64,000 nt of DNA, from positions 7,054,084 through 7,118,083 of the forward strand of contig NC_087072.1 in NCBI RefSeq assembly GCF_026151205.1, in the 5' to 3' direction. This DNA comes from Bolinopsis microptera. Taxonomy: Eukaryota > Ctenophora > Tentaculata > Lobata > Bolinopsidae. The notes beneath the pieces are model-generated. The model was not told where the DNA came from, searched no databases, and saw nothing but the letters and a program-made list of their open reading frames with translations. The first letter of the stretch is position 1. Each line of letters starts with the position of its first letter. Positions 43,873 through 55,899 of the stretch are shown piece by piece. Made by a program: the position numbers and the translations under genes.

Positions 43873-44505
43873 TTGGCGAATTTTGTAATATAATTATTTA
43901 ATCAGTGGGATTTCCATTAACGTATGTGTGTCCTTTATTCGGAGATTACTTATTACATTATGTTGTTTGCAAAATCTGTAATCAGTAACCCGTACCATTT
44001 TCTGGTAACGCAAGGGATATTCATTAAAAGATACATTTTAAAATTTAGATTGGCCTGTAATTCAGTTTTTTCATTGAACAATTTTGAGTTAAACCTCAGA
44101 ACCATCCATGAGTTTTCATTTGGGAGTCTTAAAATTGGCAGATTGCCTTCTTTGTCTGCCTAGTTCTTGTTCGACAACAAAAATACAAATTGGCGAATTT
44201 CGTAATACATATAATAATTAATTAATCAGTAGAATTTTCATTTACGTATGTGTGCCCTTTATTCGGAGATTACTTATTACATTATGTTGTTTGCAAAATC
44301 TGTAATCAGTAACCCGTACCATTTTCTGGTAACGTAAGGGATATTCATTAAAAGATAAATTTTTAAATTTAGATTAGCCTTCAAATCAGTTTTTTCATTG
44401 AACAATTTTGAGTAAAACCATAGAACCATCCATGAGTTTTCATTTGGAAGTCTTAAAATTGGCAGATTGCCTTCTTTGTCTGCTTTGTTCTTGTTCGACA
44501 ATAAA
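43873..44505. repeat. tandem duplication of a 315-bp unit
   Basis: Two successive copies (43873-44187 and 44188-44505) share TTCGGAGATTACTTATTAC, CGTACCATTTTCTGG and CATGAGTTTTCATTTGG at matching spacing, with a few percent divergence. Mirror frames on both strands come from the repeat and lack family features. It lies immediately upstream of the gypsy integrase remnant. Confidence 0.8.
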
Positions 44506-44689
44506 AATACAAATTAGTTTGATTCAGAGGCAAAATGTAGGTGCAGTAATATTTTGCCATGGTTGTTGTACCCCAGTGTATTATATTCCTAGTAGTTCTA
44601 GACTCTAGAGCCCTTTGGCTCTCCAATCTGATTGGAGATGTTTCAGTCAAAGTTAATGCCATTGCTAACAACTTAATATCACCGCCGAT

Positions 44690-45952
44690 TGAAACTCCAG
44701 TGAACCAGTCCCCTGAAGATCAGATGCCCAACTTTTCTCCGACGATCTTATCCCTCTCAGTGATACAAAATCTCAAAGTTTCGACCGAATTTTAAGCGTT
44801 GTCAAGCGATGGCTTCTCAACGGAGAAAAGCCACCAACTATTCAAGCATTCAGAGCGCCTAAAGAAATGGTTTCTTACTTCAAACAATTCAGTTTGTTGA
44901 AACTGGCGAACGGCATTATAATGCGGAAATGGGTGCCTGTGAAAACAAAGTGCAGGAGGAAGAGAGATGGCTTATCTGCGTACCCGATGAGAATAGAGAA
45001 GCCGTTCTGCAGATGTGCCTCATTGATGGGAAACCACCCAGGAATAAAATTGACCCTGGACATTTGTCGCAGATACTATTATTGGCCTGGAATGTCCCCA
45101 GACGTAGAGTTGTTTGCCGAAGCTTGCTTCACGTGCGGAAGAGTAAAACAACCGCAGGCTTACTCCCAGGCCAAAAGAAAGCACATCATAGCTGATCATT
45201 TCAACGACATTCTCGTGTTAGACCACATAGAACCAGAGAAGCTTGGTCTGACAGCTTCAGGAAACAATTAGTATATCCTCAGCATGACCGATGCTTACTC
45301 CGGATACGTTGTTGCTGCAGCCACCAACATGAACAGTCAGAAAACAGAACAAAACATTGCTTTGATTATGCATAACTGGGTACTGATTCACGGTGTCCCG
45401 AGAGAGATAATCAGCGATAATGCCCGAGGTTTCCGCGCAAAATTCTATCAGGCCTTGCTGAAGTCTCTGAACTGCAAAATACATGTATGGTTAACCTTAT
45501 GATTGTCGATCTTCATCGAAAGCTGAGCGAAGGGGGGCCCTGAGCGAACCAACAAACGGCTTAACCAAAGTTTGAGACTCGTCATAGAGGGTAAGAATCC
45601 CAAAACTTGGGACAAATGCCTGAACTATATTTGTTCATCACTCAACAGCTTAAAAAGCAGAAACACTGGATACACTGCAAACTTCCTCGTTTATGGACAC
45701 GAGCTCAACACTCTGTTAAGCCTTCTACTGGAAAATGGTGACCTGAAGGATCTCTCAGGAAAAGATGAACCTGCTTCCTTAGATAAAAAGGCATTATTAT
45801 ATGATCTTCATTCTGCTTATCGTAGTGTAATCCATAAGGTTAGAAAGAACATTAACGCCTACTACGCTTACTCCGACATGAACTTTAATAATATAATTAA
45901 GAATCCTCCATTTAAAGCCGGGGATTACTGCTACGCATACATTTGCACCTAG
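44690..45952 (+). pseudogene. Ty3/gypsy-type integrase remnant
   Basis: Successive fragments in shifting frames give the zinc-binding region (GNHPGIKLTLDICRRYYYWPG ending ACFTCGRV, the HHCC pattern, partly lost). The catalytic core follows, with VLDHIEP (first Asp), MTDAYSGYV, and HGVPREIISDNARGF (second Asp). After a further shift comes a C-terminal part with NAYYAYSDMNFNN and FKAGDYCYAY. A stop falls between the two halves of the core (about 45269) and another shift near 45500, so it is dead. The gag, protease and RT regions are not in the window. Confidence 0.8.
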
Positions 45953-46340
45953 ATGGCATGGGCCGGTGGCTGGCGAAGTGTCTATTTATTCAGGAGATCC
46001 CTTAAAAGTGCTTCCCGCGTGTTGTTGTACCTGGAACCTAGATTGAGTTCCTATTTCACCTTATTAACACTGTTTCAGAATTGAGATATTTTGTGCGTGT
46101 CTAGGGATCTCTTTGGTGAGATTAGTTGTTGTATAACTGTTTAGCTGACTTAGTTTATATTCTTATTTTATTTTACCCTTTTTAGTTTTTAGATGATTTA
46201 TGTTATTTGCATGCTCATGTTATAATAGAGTTTGAAGCAGTGTTGCGTTTTGGGGCTTTGTAATACTATGACTGCATTGCTTTGAATTTGAATTTCTGAT
46301 GTTATTGATTTTCAGTGCTATGTAACCTGGCAGTAACGTT

Positions 46341-46742
46341 GAAAAGGACTTTGAGGGGGTCTGTAGTCCCCCCGCATAGTATGTTTGTGTATCACTGATT
46401 TGTAAACTGAAGACGTAAATGTTCGTTTTGTAACTCAATCTCATAGTTAAGCGATTATATTAACTTCGATGAAATTTAGACACCCACCAGTGAGAGTATC
46501 GCCCACCAATTGGCTAATAAAGTTAAGGTCGCTCGAGTAGATACAGCATACCAGGAGGATCTCCATTGTATATATAATATATCGGGCCGAAGAGTAAGGT
46601 GATCCTGAGTGTTGGGTGTTCTTCTCTTCTTCTTTATTGAGCGTGGACGTGGATATCCAGTCTTGGTTGCTATAGGGAAGGTTTTTTGTGAACGTATTTT
46701 CCTGTGTATTGAAGGGGTTAATGGCGTCCATCAATTATACAA
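46341..46742 (+). mobile_element. probable polypurine tract and 3' LTR of the gypsy element
   Basis: AAAAGGACTTTGAGGGGG (46342-46359) looks like a polypurine tract. It is followed within 2-3 bp by TGTAGTCCCCCCGCATAG, a TG-type LTR start. Inside lie a TATA-like TGTATATATAATATAT (about 46566) and AATAAA (about 46518). A CA end at about 46741 (ATTATACA) would close a 380-bp LTR. The 5' LTR is not present for comparison, so the end is a guess. 45953-46340 is then the element's 3' untranslated part. Confidence 0.5.
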
Positions 46743-47353
46743 TTGGATGCAAGTCATTAGTATAATATGAGCGACAATGGTGGGTCGAGCAGGATCGAGG
46801 TGAGTGGTAAATTAGATCATCTCGCTCTATAAAAAACAGCGATAGCTGAAACGAGAGCAACGGGTGCCGCCAGTTGGTAGCTAAAGTAACTGACCATTAT
46901 AGTCTGCGTGACTCTATGGTACTACTACTAGTCGCTAAGCACCGTGCTGGCGGCCCAACAGAAGGTCCATTGTTTTATTACTTCCGATAAACTTATCCTT
47001 TCTAGTTCTACGTTCGTTTTATAAATCTTGTTGCTCTTTTTCCGATTAGTATTACGTAGTAACGGAGATTACTACAATGGATTACGTTGCAGCTTGATAA
47101 GTTACTTATACCGATAATTTACCGATACTTTTTACTGCATCAAAAACAAATGTCAATCACAACCAAAGTTATGAATAGTCATAGCGTGAGCATGAGCACG
47201 TGCAATCTCTTGATGTTGCTAAGCAACGGCGCAGTTAACCTTATATTATGTTGCCTCTGAAGTTTGATTCTAGATACTCATTTAATTTTCCCATTCTTTT
47301 AAGACGTAATCATAATGCCAAGATCAGTGAGTTATTGATAGTTCGAGACGGCG
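46743..47353. other. intergenic, no gene seen
   Basis: No supported frame or repeat. It presumably contains the promoter and 5' UTR of the transporter gene at 47354. No clear TATA box was identified. Confidence 0.4.
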
Positions 47354-48415
47354 ATGACCAACGACTCTGTTTCCACCTCCGAAAAGAAAGACGGTGCGGG
47401 AACTGTTATCAGCAATCCAGCAGCGCAATCGATAGATGAAACCGATTTGACAGACAATAATCAGTCGAACCTTGCTGTTACTTTGCCTGAGTCAGCTAAA
47501 CGTACCTCAACAAGAAACCGATTAACTGGGATAGGGTTAATGATCTTAACGAGCCTATTAGCTACCATTAATGGATCAATAGCAAAGTATCTCCATATCA
47601 TCCCAACTGGAGAGCTGGTTGTCATTACAGGGATATATTCGGTGTGCACTTTCAGTGTCGTCATCGCCATGAACGGGATCTCTATATTTGAGTTTACAAG
47701 CAAAAAGCTGGTAGCAGCGAGGGTGATGGTCGGGACTGTCTCTTATCTAGCGAGGGTTTGGAGCTTTCAGATACTCCCTCTGGGAGATGCCGGTGCTTTG
47801 GTTTCGACAGGACCTCTCTTCGTAGGATTTATCGCAAGGATCTTCATCAAGGAAAAGCTAACTTTGGTTGACATCCTAACCATGTTTCTGGGGCTATGTG
47901 GTGTGGTTCTCATATCAAAACCGGGAATCTTTTTCAAAACGGACGAAGAGCAGTTGCCTTGGTTCTACTTCATGGTGCCTGTTTTCTCTGCTCTTTGCAT
48001 GGCTGTGGTATACGTGATGCAGAGAAAATTGGGCGCAACGGTCAACAGTGTGACCATCTCTTTTTATATCGGGGTCGCCCAGCTAGTTATTGGAGTTGGC
48101 TACCAGTCGATTATTTCCGGCACTCCGTTCCCTCTGCTGCCTGACTGCTACACCCCCAGATACCTGCTCGTGCTAACAGGAGTGTTTCAAGTGGGGTATT
48201 TTGTGGTAGCCAATCTGACGTTAGAGTACGAGAAAGCAACCACCGCCACCCTCTTCAGAAATCTGGACACTGCCCTAGCTTTCCTTGTACAAGCTACTTT
48301 GTTTAGTGTGTCTATCGAGATGGTATCTGTGGCGGGAGCTCTACTGATAGTGTTGGGAACTGTTGGTCTGACCCTTGCTAAAATCTTTAACTTTAAATGT
48401 GGTGTCGAGTTTTGA
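47354..48415 (+). CDS. SLC35G-type EamA/drug-metabolite transporter
   Basis: A 353-residue intronless membrane protein. A Ser/Thr-rich cytosolic N-terminus of about 55 residues precedes ten hydrophobic segments. They lie roughly at 57-75, 88-107, 119-137, 145-163, 171-188, 203-222, 231-251, 268-289, 297-318 and 323-345, forming two EamA repeats (57-190 and 205-345). Features of the SLC35G/TMEM20 group are LPLGDAGALVSTGPLFVG, IKEKLTLVDI, LCGVVLISKP with a GIFF extension, and EYEKATTATLFRNLD. The start is the ATG in GGCGATGACC. The substrate of SLC35G proteins is not established; SLC35G1 has been linked to ER calcium handling and citrate export. It converges with AP5B1 across 475 bp. Confidence 0.9.
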   Translation: MTNDSVSTSEKKDGAGTVISNPAAQSIDETDLTDNNQSNLAVTLPESAKRTSTRNRLTGIGLMILTSLLATINGSIAKYLHIIPTGELVVITGIYSVCTFSVVIAMNGISIFEFTSKKLVAARVMVGTVSYLARVWSFQILPLGDAGALVSTGPLFVGFIARIFIKEKLTLVDILTMFLGLCGVVLISKPGIFFKTDEEQLPWFYFMVPVFSALCMAVVYVMQRKLGATVNSVTISFYIGVAQLVIGVGYQSIISGTPFPLLPDCYTPRYLLVLTGVFQVGYFVVANLTLEYEKATTATLFRNLDTALAFLVQATLFSVSIEMVSVAGALLIVLGTVGLTLAKIFNFKCGVEF

Positions 48416-48763
48416 TTACAGATACGTTAATGAAGCTGGCAAAAAACTAGATTTTATATATTATAATAATAATAATATAACTAGAAATTTATACATCGCT
48501 TTATAGCCAAAAAGAACTCAAAACCCAAAGATTCAATTCAAGGCATCTAAAGCGACTCATGAACATGTACATAAGAACTTATGAGATAGTTATTATATAT
48601 GATAGTTATAATATATTATATTGGTTCCTCTTTTCAGACTGGTTCGCTTCAAATTCGAAGAATATATATGACAAGAGACAGCGTTTGCACAAAATATGAT
48701 GATTTTTGGATTAAAATTTGTAATAATAATTATACATTGTACGGAACAAAAAGGATATTGAGC

Positions 48764-48769
48764 TTTATT
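48764..48769 (-). terminator. poly(A) signal of the AP5B1 gene
   Basis: AATAAA on the minus strand (TTTATT on plus), about 120 bp beyond the AP5B1 stop and the first such hexamer after it. Confidence 0.6.
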
Positions 48770-48889
48770 CATGAATCAAGTGTTATCAATCATGAAAGAC
48801 ATCGGACAGATAATCACGATAAGCACAAATGTGTAACATAGCAATTACATCAAATATATCCATATTATGTTAAGAAGAAACCCCAAAAA

Positions 48890-51800
48890 TCACGCATCCA
48901 GTGATGCAGTAAGAAGTTTATAAACAACAGGGAACACCTCCCACGAATCAACAGCTATCTTCATAGTAGTGAACTGAGGAACACACAATATGAGAACAAA
49001 ATGTTTGGGAGGCAGCCCAAACATGTAAAACCCGTTCTTGTCGTTCTTATTATCCGGAAGTTTAAAAGAACTGAGTTTAAGCCGGAACCCCTCTCCTGGA
49101 CGCAGCTTACTGATCATAGCGTCACCATCTCCCCTACACTTCTGGTGCTGTTCACAGAACTCCCACAACTTAGAGAACACCAAATCAGGAGAGAAGTTGG
49201 AGAGAGGTAGGGGACAGAGAAGATCAACCATTTCAACAGACAGATCAGGCAGAGATGACCGGTAGTGGTGATTGTGTTGGGTGTACTCAATACCAGCCTT
49301 AATGGAAGTAGCCGCCGGGCGCAGAGTCTCCACCACCACACTGATTGTATCCCCAGATCTGAGTACCGGCACGTACACACTTTCTACTGCCCGGTAGTTG
49401 GGGTTCTGGGGAGTCAGCTGGAATTCCACACATGTCAGATACTCGTCATCACGTGCCAGGTGGATACAGTAGGAGAGGGATATTGTGAGGTGCAGGGAGT
49501 TCAGATACACGCTCATGTCAAACTCGGTGTAGCTAACTGCAGGGTTTATGTATTTCTTACGAGATATCGTAGAGCAGATCTTATCTAGCTTCAGCATCGG
49601 TCGTTCTGGGGATGGCGAGTATTTGGTTCCCTCAATTGAAAACATAATAAGACTATGAAAGCATGTCAGAAGTCATTAAAACCCGACAAATGGCTCAGGA
49701 ATGGTTATAATTATGGTTATTATTAATGGTTATAATTATGGTTATTATTAATGGTTATAATTATGGTTATAATTATATAAATATAATTTCAGATCATGTA
49801 CCTAAGTAAGTGCAAATACCACCCTGCTCTGCCCCTTGAGACATGAACTTGGTAGCCCCAAATAAGGAGGCCTGAAGTTTGCTGATACTGTAAGTCGTGA
49901 GGTATCGGTAGAGTAGTAACATGTAGGATTGTTGGAGAGGGAACCTGCTTAGAGCGCGGCACAGTGCAGCCAGGTCAGGTGTGAGGGTCGTCAGCTTGGG
50001 ATGGTGCATAACTGAGCTGGGTGGACATAAAATATTTAATCATGGATTTTTATTGGCGTTCAGAAATCCATTGTACACTCACCAGTGAATTGGGAAATTT
50101 ACAATATAAATTTGGGTAAATTGACAGGACTGAGCTACTTATAACGTTATTACTTACTTGATCATATCGGTGAGGGCAACAATTTGTTTAGAATCCAGGT
50201 CCTCCTCCTGTGCTAGTCTAGTGCAGTACCGTATAACAGGTGTAGGGCTGTAGGTCAGTAAGGTCAGGTAGTGCTTGAAGATCGTCATGTAATGATCAGA
50301 AGCTGATTTGAAAGTAGCAACAGGTTGCGTGGTTACAAACTCAACCAACTGTAGCAGAACCTGAGGTGATGGTAGATTGAAGTAATATGATATTTATTCA
50401 CAGGACATAAGTTGAGTCTGATTATACATGCAAACGAGATAAAAAATATAATCTAAAGTAACATCGATCAAAAGATATCTAAATTGCTGCTTTTTTCTCT
50501 GCTTAATAACAAACCTCTAAAAGTGTTGGAGAGTAGAGATGGAAAGGTATTGAGTTGAGAAAGTTGACAGCATACAGAGCATACTTCGGCTGATCAAACA
50601 ACATTACTCTCACAGTCTGCTCAATTTCTCTTAGAGTCTGGTCTCTCTTCGAGTTATGGTAAATCTTCCAAACGACCCGAAAAAACAGACTGGGGTACGT
50701 GCCACCAATTTTAAAGAAGAAATGCTTGTGAAAATCAAGGAGAGCGGTCATGAGCTGGCCACTTTCTTCACACTCCGTGTGGTGCGACATTGCGATGATC
50801 TTCAAAGCTGTCATCTCGCGAGAGTCAAATGCCTGCTTCTTAAAAAGCTCTGGACAGTACGCCTTTTGCTGTAGGAGGATGTGAAATGCAAGCATTTGGA
50901 GGTGCGGTTTAACATTACTTGTTTTCAGTACAGTTCTACAGGCCTGAGTGACATGATCGTCAGAGAATATTGTTGGGTTGTAGATTATGCTATGAGGTGA
51001 GTTTTGGGAGAGGTCTGGTATTTTCTCCAGTAGTTTCTTTGTTTTCTCCGGTGGGAACATACTGACACAACGCCTGGATTTTGAGATACAATTTTAAAAG
51101 GTTAACAGTTAAAAGACCAATCCAATTCAAAGAAGTAAATTAACAGCATGCAAATTAGGACGATTTCTACTCTTGAAACAAGTATACAAGCTATATTGTA
51201 TACCTAAATAGCATTAGAACTGATCATAGAATACCTTAAAACATTAGGCCCAACAGTTTTGCTCTCAGCAAGGTTCTGTATAACAAAGTCATGTTGGTCA
51301 GATGTGACAGCCCCAGAGACAAGGAGACAGTTGTGATAACTTGTTAAGAACTCGCTAGAAGGGGATGTAGAGTACATGTGCAAATAATCAACCTGTAGTG
51401 AGCATCATGAAATTAGTAAATCGTATGGATATTACCTTCCATGAATACTCTTATAATTTACCAGTTACAGCATCATAAAAATATGAGAATATCACAAAGT
51501 TTGTCACCTTCTTGACCACAGAAGAGATCTCACTCAATGAGCTGTAAGCCAGAACACGCACTAATACATTGATAGAATCATTAGTTGTAACAGCGTAGAA
51601 AACAGCAGCCACATTATCTACTATGTCTTGGTTTGACCTGTAAACATGTTGGTTTGGAGCTATGTGGCGTTTGTATCTAATCAAGCAAAAAATGGTACCT
51701 AGTTATCATCAATATGTACAAAAACATTAGCACTACTTAAGAGTCATGAAAAGACAAAATTGTTGCAATGCAGCGATTATACTATTGGGATTCAATGATT

Positions 51801-52425
51801 GATACTGTAGATTGATTACACATTACAGTCCAAACTTCAAATTGATGTTATTGTTATGATATGAAAATAATTTAAATTTAAAACAATGAAATCAAAATGA
51901 TCATCACACATAATCACCTGACATTGAGACATACATTAGTACAGTTATTGATACTTGTGGGTGCAGTGGTAGACAGTCATTTCAGTGAGTAGCAAGATGA
52001 TTTCAGACAGGAGCTTTCCTTTTCCTGATCCTGCTGACACTTGTCTAAGCAGGCAGCTTATGATTTCTTCCTGAGAACATTTTGATAAATTATACACTAT
52101 TACAGAGACAGGGCGAGGAATATGTCTATTTTTGCAGTTGATGAGGGTTCTCTAAAATAACAATGATTTTTGACTTTATGGTATATAAAAGTATAAATGA
52201 ACACTTTTAGACAAGTACCAGAATGGTTCTATTATTGCAATACAATCTGCATGTATAATCGAATGTCATATATTAAAGATGGATTCTAATTCATATTAAC
52301 TTGAAGATTTTGATCTGATAGCAGATGAACCAACCCCCTTAACTTCTTGCAGCTTTCCAAAGACATGTCATTTTGTATCTCATAAATATACTGTTTGACA
52401 GTTCCACGTAAAGACATTACAATAC
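48890..52425 (-). CDS. AP5B1: AP-5 complex subunit beta-1 homologue, eight exons
   Basis: Exons in order: 52301-52425, 51955-52151, 51507-51675, 51235-51392, 50515-51073, 50158-50348, about 49822-50016 and 48890-49630. Borders are GT-AG and phases fit throughout, except the last intron, whose donor I could not fix. They encode about 775 residues, against 878 in human. The alpha-solenoid part includes LLLYRYLTTYSISKLQ, matching the human ARLYYILLAHL region. The last exon matches the C-terminal appendage: ESVYVPVLRSGD, LRPAATSIKAGIEYTQ, DLLCPLPLSNFSPDLVFSKL and a terminal DSWEVFPVVYKLL. AP-5 is an endosomal adaptor working with SPG11/SPG15 in late endosome retrieval. The start is ATG 52417 or an upstream exon; a candidate (MAPLNFYDRIV, 52838-52900) does not match in phase. 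Confidence 0.85.
49705..49785. repeat. intronic minisatellite GGTTATAATTAT
   Basis: Alternating units TGGTTATAATTA and TGGTTATTATTAA repeat about six times inside the last AP5B1 intron, close to its branch and acceptor region. Confidence 0.8.
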
Positions 52426-52911
52426 CTGACAAATGAAATCGATCATTATCAAAATTCAAAGATACGACTACATTTCAAATGCTAAATAACTTATAGATTA
52501 GACTGTTAGACAAAAATGCTAGGCTGATGCCAAAATTTTATCAGAGACTAAAAACAGTCACAATTAAATTGATTCACAAATCACATCCAATATATCCATT
52601 CAGCTAGATCAGAACGAAATATAAGTTAAGAGGGCAACCCTAAGAAAGAGCCAGGACAGACTTAATCACCAAAAGATCTGTGTCTATTTACAATACTCAA
52701 TGTTACTAGGCAGAGAAATTTCTTGACCAGTACAAGCAGTTACATGCAGTCCATAATTGCGAATAAGTTAAAAAACGAACCCTTAACATCCCGAAAACCC
52801 TACTTTAACATTGCTTGTTCCTCGAAAATCGTTACCTGGAAATTTCTCTCAACTTTTGATTCATTTACGATTCTATCATAAAAATTTAAGGGTGCCATTA
52901 AACTTTCGTAT

Positions 52912-53000
52912 AAAATTAAAAACAATATACACATAATATAACAATTACCCTATATAAAAATTCAATATAAATTCAATAGAAAACTAAATAAACACCCTTT
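52912..53000 (-). repeat. retroelement 3'-tail fragment
   Basis: AAACAATATACACATAATAT and the following CCCTATATAAAA and AAACACCCTTT segments match 54304-54410, the 3' end of the retroelement on the minus strand there. Only the last 90 bp are present, as in a severely 5'-truncated insertion. Confidence 0.55.
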
Positions 53001-53105
53001 AAGTAGTATAAGTAAGCCAGTTTAAACAACTGGCTCCAAATTTATATCTAATTCTGCTATTTTTACTGCACTACTACTTTTTAACCCTCTCTCTCCTCTA
53101 ACATA

Positions 53106-53706
53106 ATGCTCTATTTGAATCACATCTAAGTTATGGTATAAGTGTTTGGGGAGTTGTCCTCAAAGAACGGTCAAATGATAGTCTTTTTATCACACAGAAG
53201 CACTGTATAAGAATCCTTTTTGGTGATCTCGACTCATATCTAGATAAACAATCAACATGTGCAAGAACTAGACCATATGGCATGCAAATACTAGGCCATA
53301 AACATTTTGAAAAGGAGCATACGAAACCCATTTTTAATAGGTTAAAAATTCTTACGGCTCAAAACTTGTACAAATATCACTGTATTTTAGAATTCTCTAA
53401 GATTATCAAGTTCGAAGGATCAAATATAAGATTATCAAGTACCACTGCCCATACTCCCTTTATGAGGCTATCAACATTTCAAACCGTGCAACGAGTCTAA
53501 CAGTTATTCTTCTAAATAAATCAAATACCTTTTTGTTTAATGCAGCCAAGCTTTGGAACACTGTTCATAAAAAAATTTTAACTTCAAGCAATTGTCTAGA
53601 AACTTCCATTAACTTGATAAAATTGAGAACGAAAGCACTATTAATACAATCACAGGCTGCTGACTTAAAAGAGACTTGGACTCCAAACAATTTTAAGTTA
53701 CAGTAA
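53106..53706 (+). pseudogene. LINE reverse transcriptase C-terminal fragment
   Basis: It starts in ALFESHLSYGISVWG, the block after the RT palm, then LFITQKHCIRILFGD and KPIFNRLKILTAQNLYKYHC. The frame shifts near 53500 and resumes as LFNAAKLWNTVHKKIL, ending NNFKLQ before a stop at 53706. The palm and endonuclease are absent. The wording fits Jockey/Rex-type LINEs. The following AT-rich stretch to about 54275 has an AATAAA (about 54271). Confidence 0.75.
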
Positions 53707-54293
53707 TTTAATCTAATTGCAGCAGCACATAACATAATTTAAACTATTGCTATCATTATTGTACTACAGACTGAAAATATCTCAGATCTATTTTGGGCGT
53801 TTTTAACAACTTGTATTTGTAATTCTTAAATATTAGATATCCTAATTTATAACTTTTTAATCAGAGTGAATTAATAATTGATATTTGATAATTTATTTAT
53901 TTATTTGATAGTTTAGTCTGATATTGATATTAATATTGATTATATTGATATTGTTATTATTGAATGAAGCTAATTCCAGACATAAATAATACTACTTCTA
54001 TTAACAAAGGGACTTGGAGTATAAACGACCAATTTTGCATAATTGTCTTTCCAACCAAGAATTCAGGAGGCAAGGGTGGGTGCGTAAACTTTATGGTCTG
54101 CACTCTCAGATCCTGTATCACCCTGGATTCATTTCGACGTATTTTTGGTAAAAGTATACATATACTTTCTGGTCACTCTCTTGCTACTCCAAGTCCCCTA
54201 AGATATATGGTCTAATGTTTGCACTAGTTATATATATAAAATATGTTTTTGTCTGCTTTAACTGATACTAAATAAAATTGTTGTTTTCTTGAA

Positions 54294-55629
54294 ATAATAA
54301 AATATTCAAACAATATACACATAATATAGCAATGACCCTATATAAAATTCTGTAAAAATGGTACAAATTTAGAAACTGAGGTAAAAATAAAAATAAAACC
54401 CTTTGTAATAATATATATAAAAACCACTAAATCACATCACAACAAAAAGTAGTTTAGACCCCCATCCAACTAGAGCACTCCATGACCTTTTAGGGTTTAA
54501 GAGTGTTGATCAGGTTAAGGTCCAAATCACTTATTGCCGTGGGTGGAAGGGTTCTGGTACCTCTGTACCCCCTGATAGAGATTATACAGGTTCTGAGTAG
54601 ATCAAAACGCAGTCTGCGTCTGACAAATGACATCACATCACAATACCGTTGGCCTTTCTTTAGGCTGATCTTTTCAGCGAGATGTTTTAGAAACTGTGAA
54701 GCCTCAGTTGCCATTCCTCCTGTAGTACTGAACACCATGACCAGTGGCGTGAAGGTAGCCTTTTCAACATTGAGGACTCTGTCATTGTACTCACGTTTTT
54801 TGCTTTTCTCGTGAGATTGGTACATCTGTGAGATGCTCTTGTCACTGTTGGACTGGGCTTGAGGGTGAAGTACCCTTACATCTGTGAATGCCCTGTCCAG
54901 CGGCGACCAAAACGATCTCGCACTAATGTCCAGTCTTGCACCATCCTGTCTATTTGTTCCATTAGATAGTTCAAGTGTGTGAGGAACGGAGAGAAGCTGG
55001 GGTTCTGTTTCAACGTCTTTGCAAACAGTGGTTAGGAGTTCAGCTATTGTATCTCTTAGTGAATTGTGTCTAAGTGAAACGTAGCCTCCGATTTTGCAGG
55101 TTAGAGTATGGTTGATATGATTTTGATTTCCACATACACATAGGGAACTTCTGTTAGCTGTAGACAGTGTAAGATTATATCTGAGTGAGAGGGCATCAAA
55201 GAATTCTTGTTTGTTAAGGACGTACCCACATGCTTTTAGAGGGAGTGTGGATAACCAAATGGATGCTCCTTTTTCACTAAGGAGTTCTAATTGCCTTTGT
55301 GTTGATGGGGATACCTCATTCATAATAGTTTCACGTTGGTGTTTGTAAAGCTCTTCCTTACGCTTCTTTACTTCACTTATGATGTCATGCTGCAGTTCTT
55401 CGTTTAGTTGGAAAGTAGTAAGCTGTTGAAAAACTGCTTCTGTGAGCTGTTTTGTAGCATTTACTGAGTTAGTGTACTCCATCTCTGCTGTTGATGTGCA
55501 GTCTGGAATGCTCAGCCCGCCCATTCTTGCAGGAAGTGAAGCTATTTTTCTGATTTGATCAGGCACAAAACTTTTGCCCATAATGGCTGGTATAAAGTCT
55601 TCCTTGACACAATATTCCTAGTTTTCTTG
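54294..55629 (-). mobile_element. 5'-truncated retroelement with restriction-like endonuclease C-terminus
   Basis: The minus-strand frame 55581-54490 (363 residues) starts inside a polymerase tail (IASLPARMGGLSIPD), then a helical linker. Next is a zinc knuckle, CVCGNQNHINHTLTC, followed by SLRHNSLRD and a nuclease-like fold with VETEPQLL, QDGARLDI and AFTDVRV. Zinc knuckle, RHN, E-P, then D...D-V is the order seen in R2/R4-type restriction-like endonucleases; very similar C-termini occur in cnidarian retroelements. AATTGTTGTTTTCTTGAA flanks the segment at 54276-54293 and 55631-55648, indicating an 18-bp target duplication. The insertion disrupts another copy of the same family. Confidence 0.75.
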
Positions 55630-55898
55630 AAATTGTTGTTTTCTTGAAGAGCTATGACTGTTGTTCTCAAAAGGTCAAATCTTACTCTCTTCCTAATAAA
55701 TGTCATTGCCTCACTATATCGTTGGCCTGATTTCCTAGAAAGTTTATCCGCTAATTTCTTGAAGAACTTATTAGCTTCCCTTCCCATACCCCCAGTGGTT
55801 GATAGGACTATCGGTGTAAACGTCCCATGTTCCACTTCTACAATCCTTTTATTGTATAAATTCTTTTTCTGTCTCTCGTGGCTATTGTAGGGTGCCAT
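55630..55898 (-). pseudogene. second copy of the same retroelement C-terminus, interrupted
   Basis: Frame 55898-55630 reads HERQKKNLYNKRIVEVEHG, FTPIVLSTTGGMGREA and RKRVRFDLLRT, aligning with the last third of the element at 54490-55581 (FTPLVMVFSTTGGMATEA, RRRLRFDLLRT). Its coding continues across the insertion to a stop just left of 54276. So the first copy landed near the end of this one. Only about 90 codons remain. Confidence 0.75.
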
Positions 55899-55899
55899 T

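Noticed and set aside
52838-52900. First exon of AP5B1 (MAPLNFYDRIVNESK)
   Set aside because: It is ATG-led with a good GTAACG donor, but it ends in phase 0 while the next exon needs phase 1.
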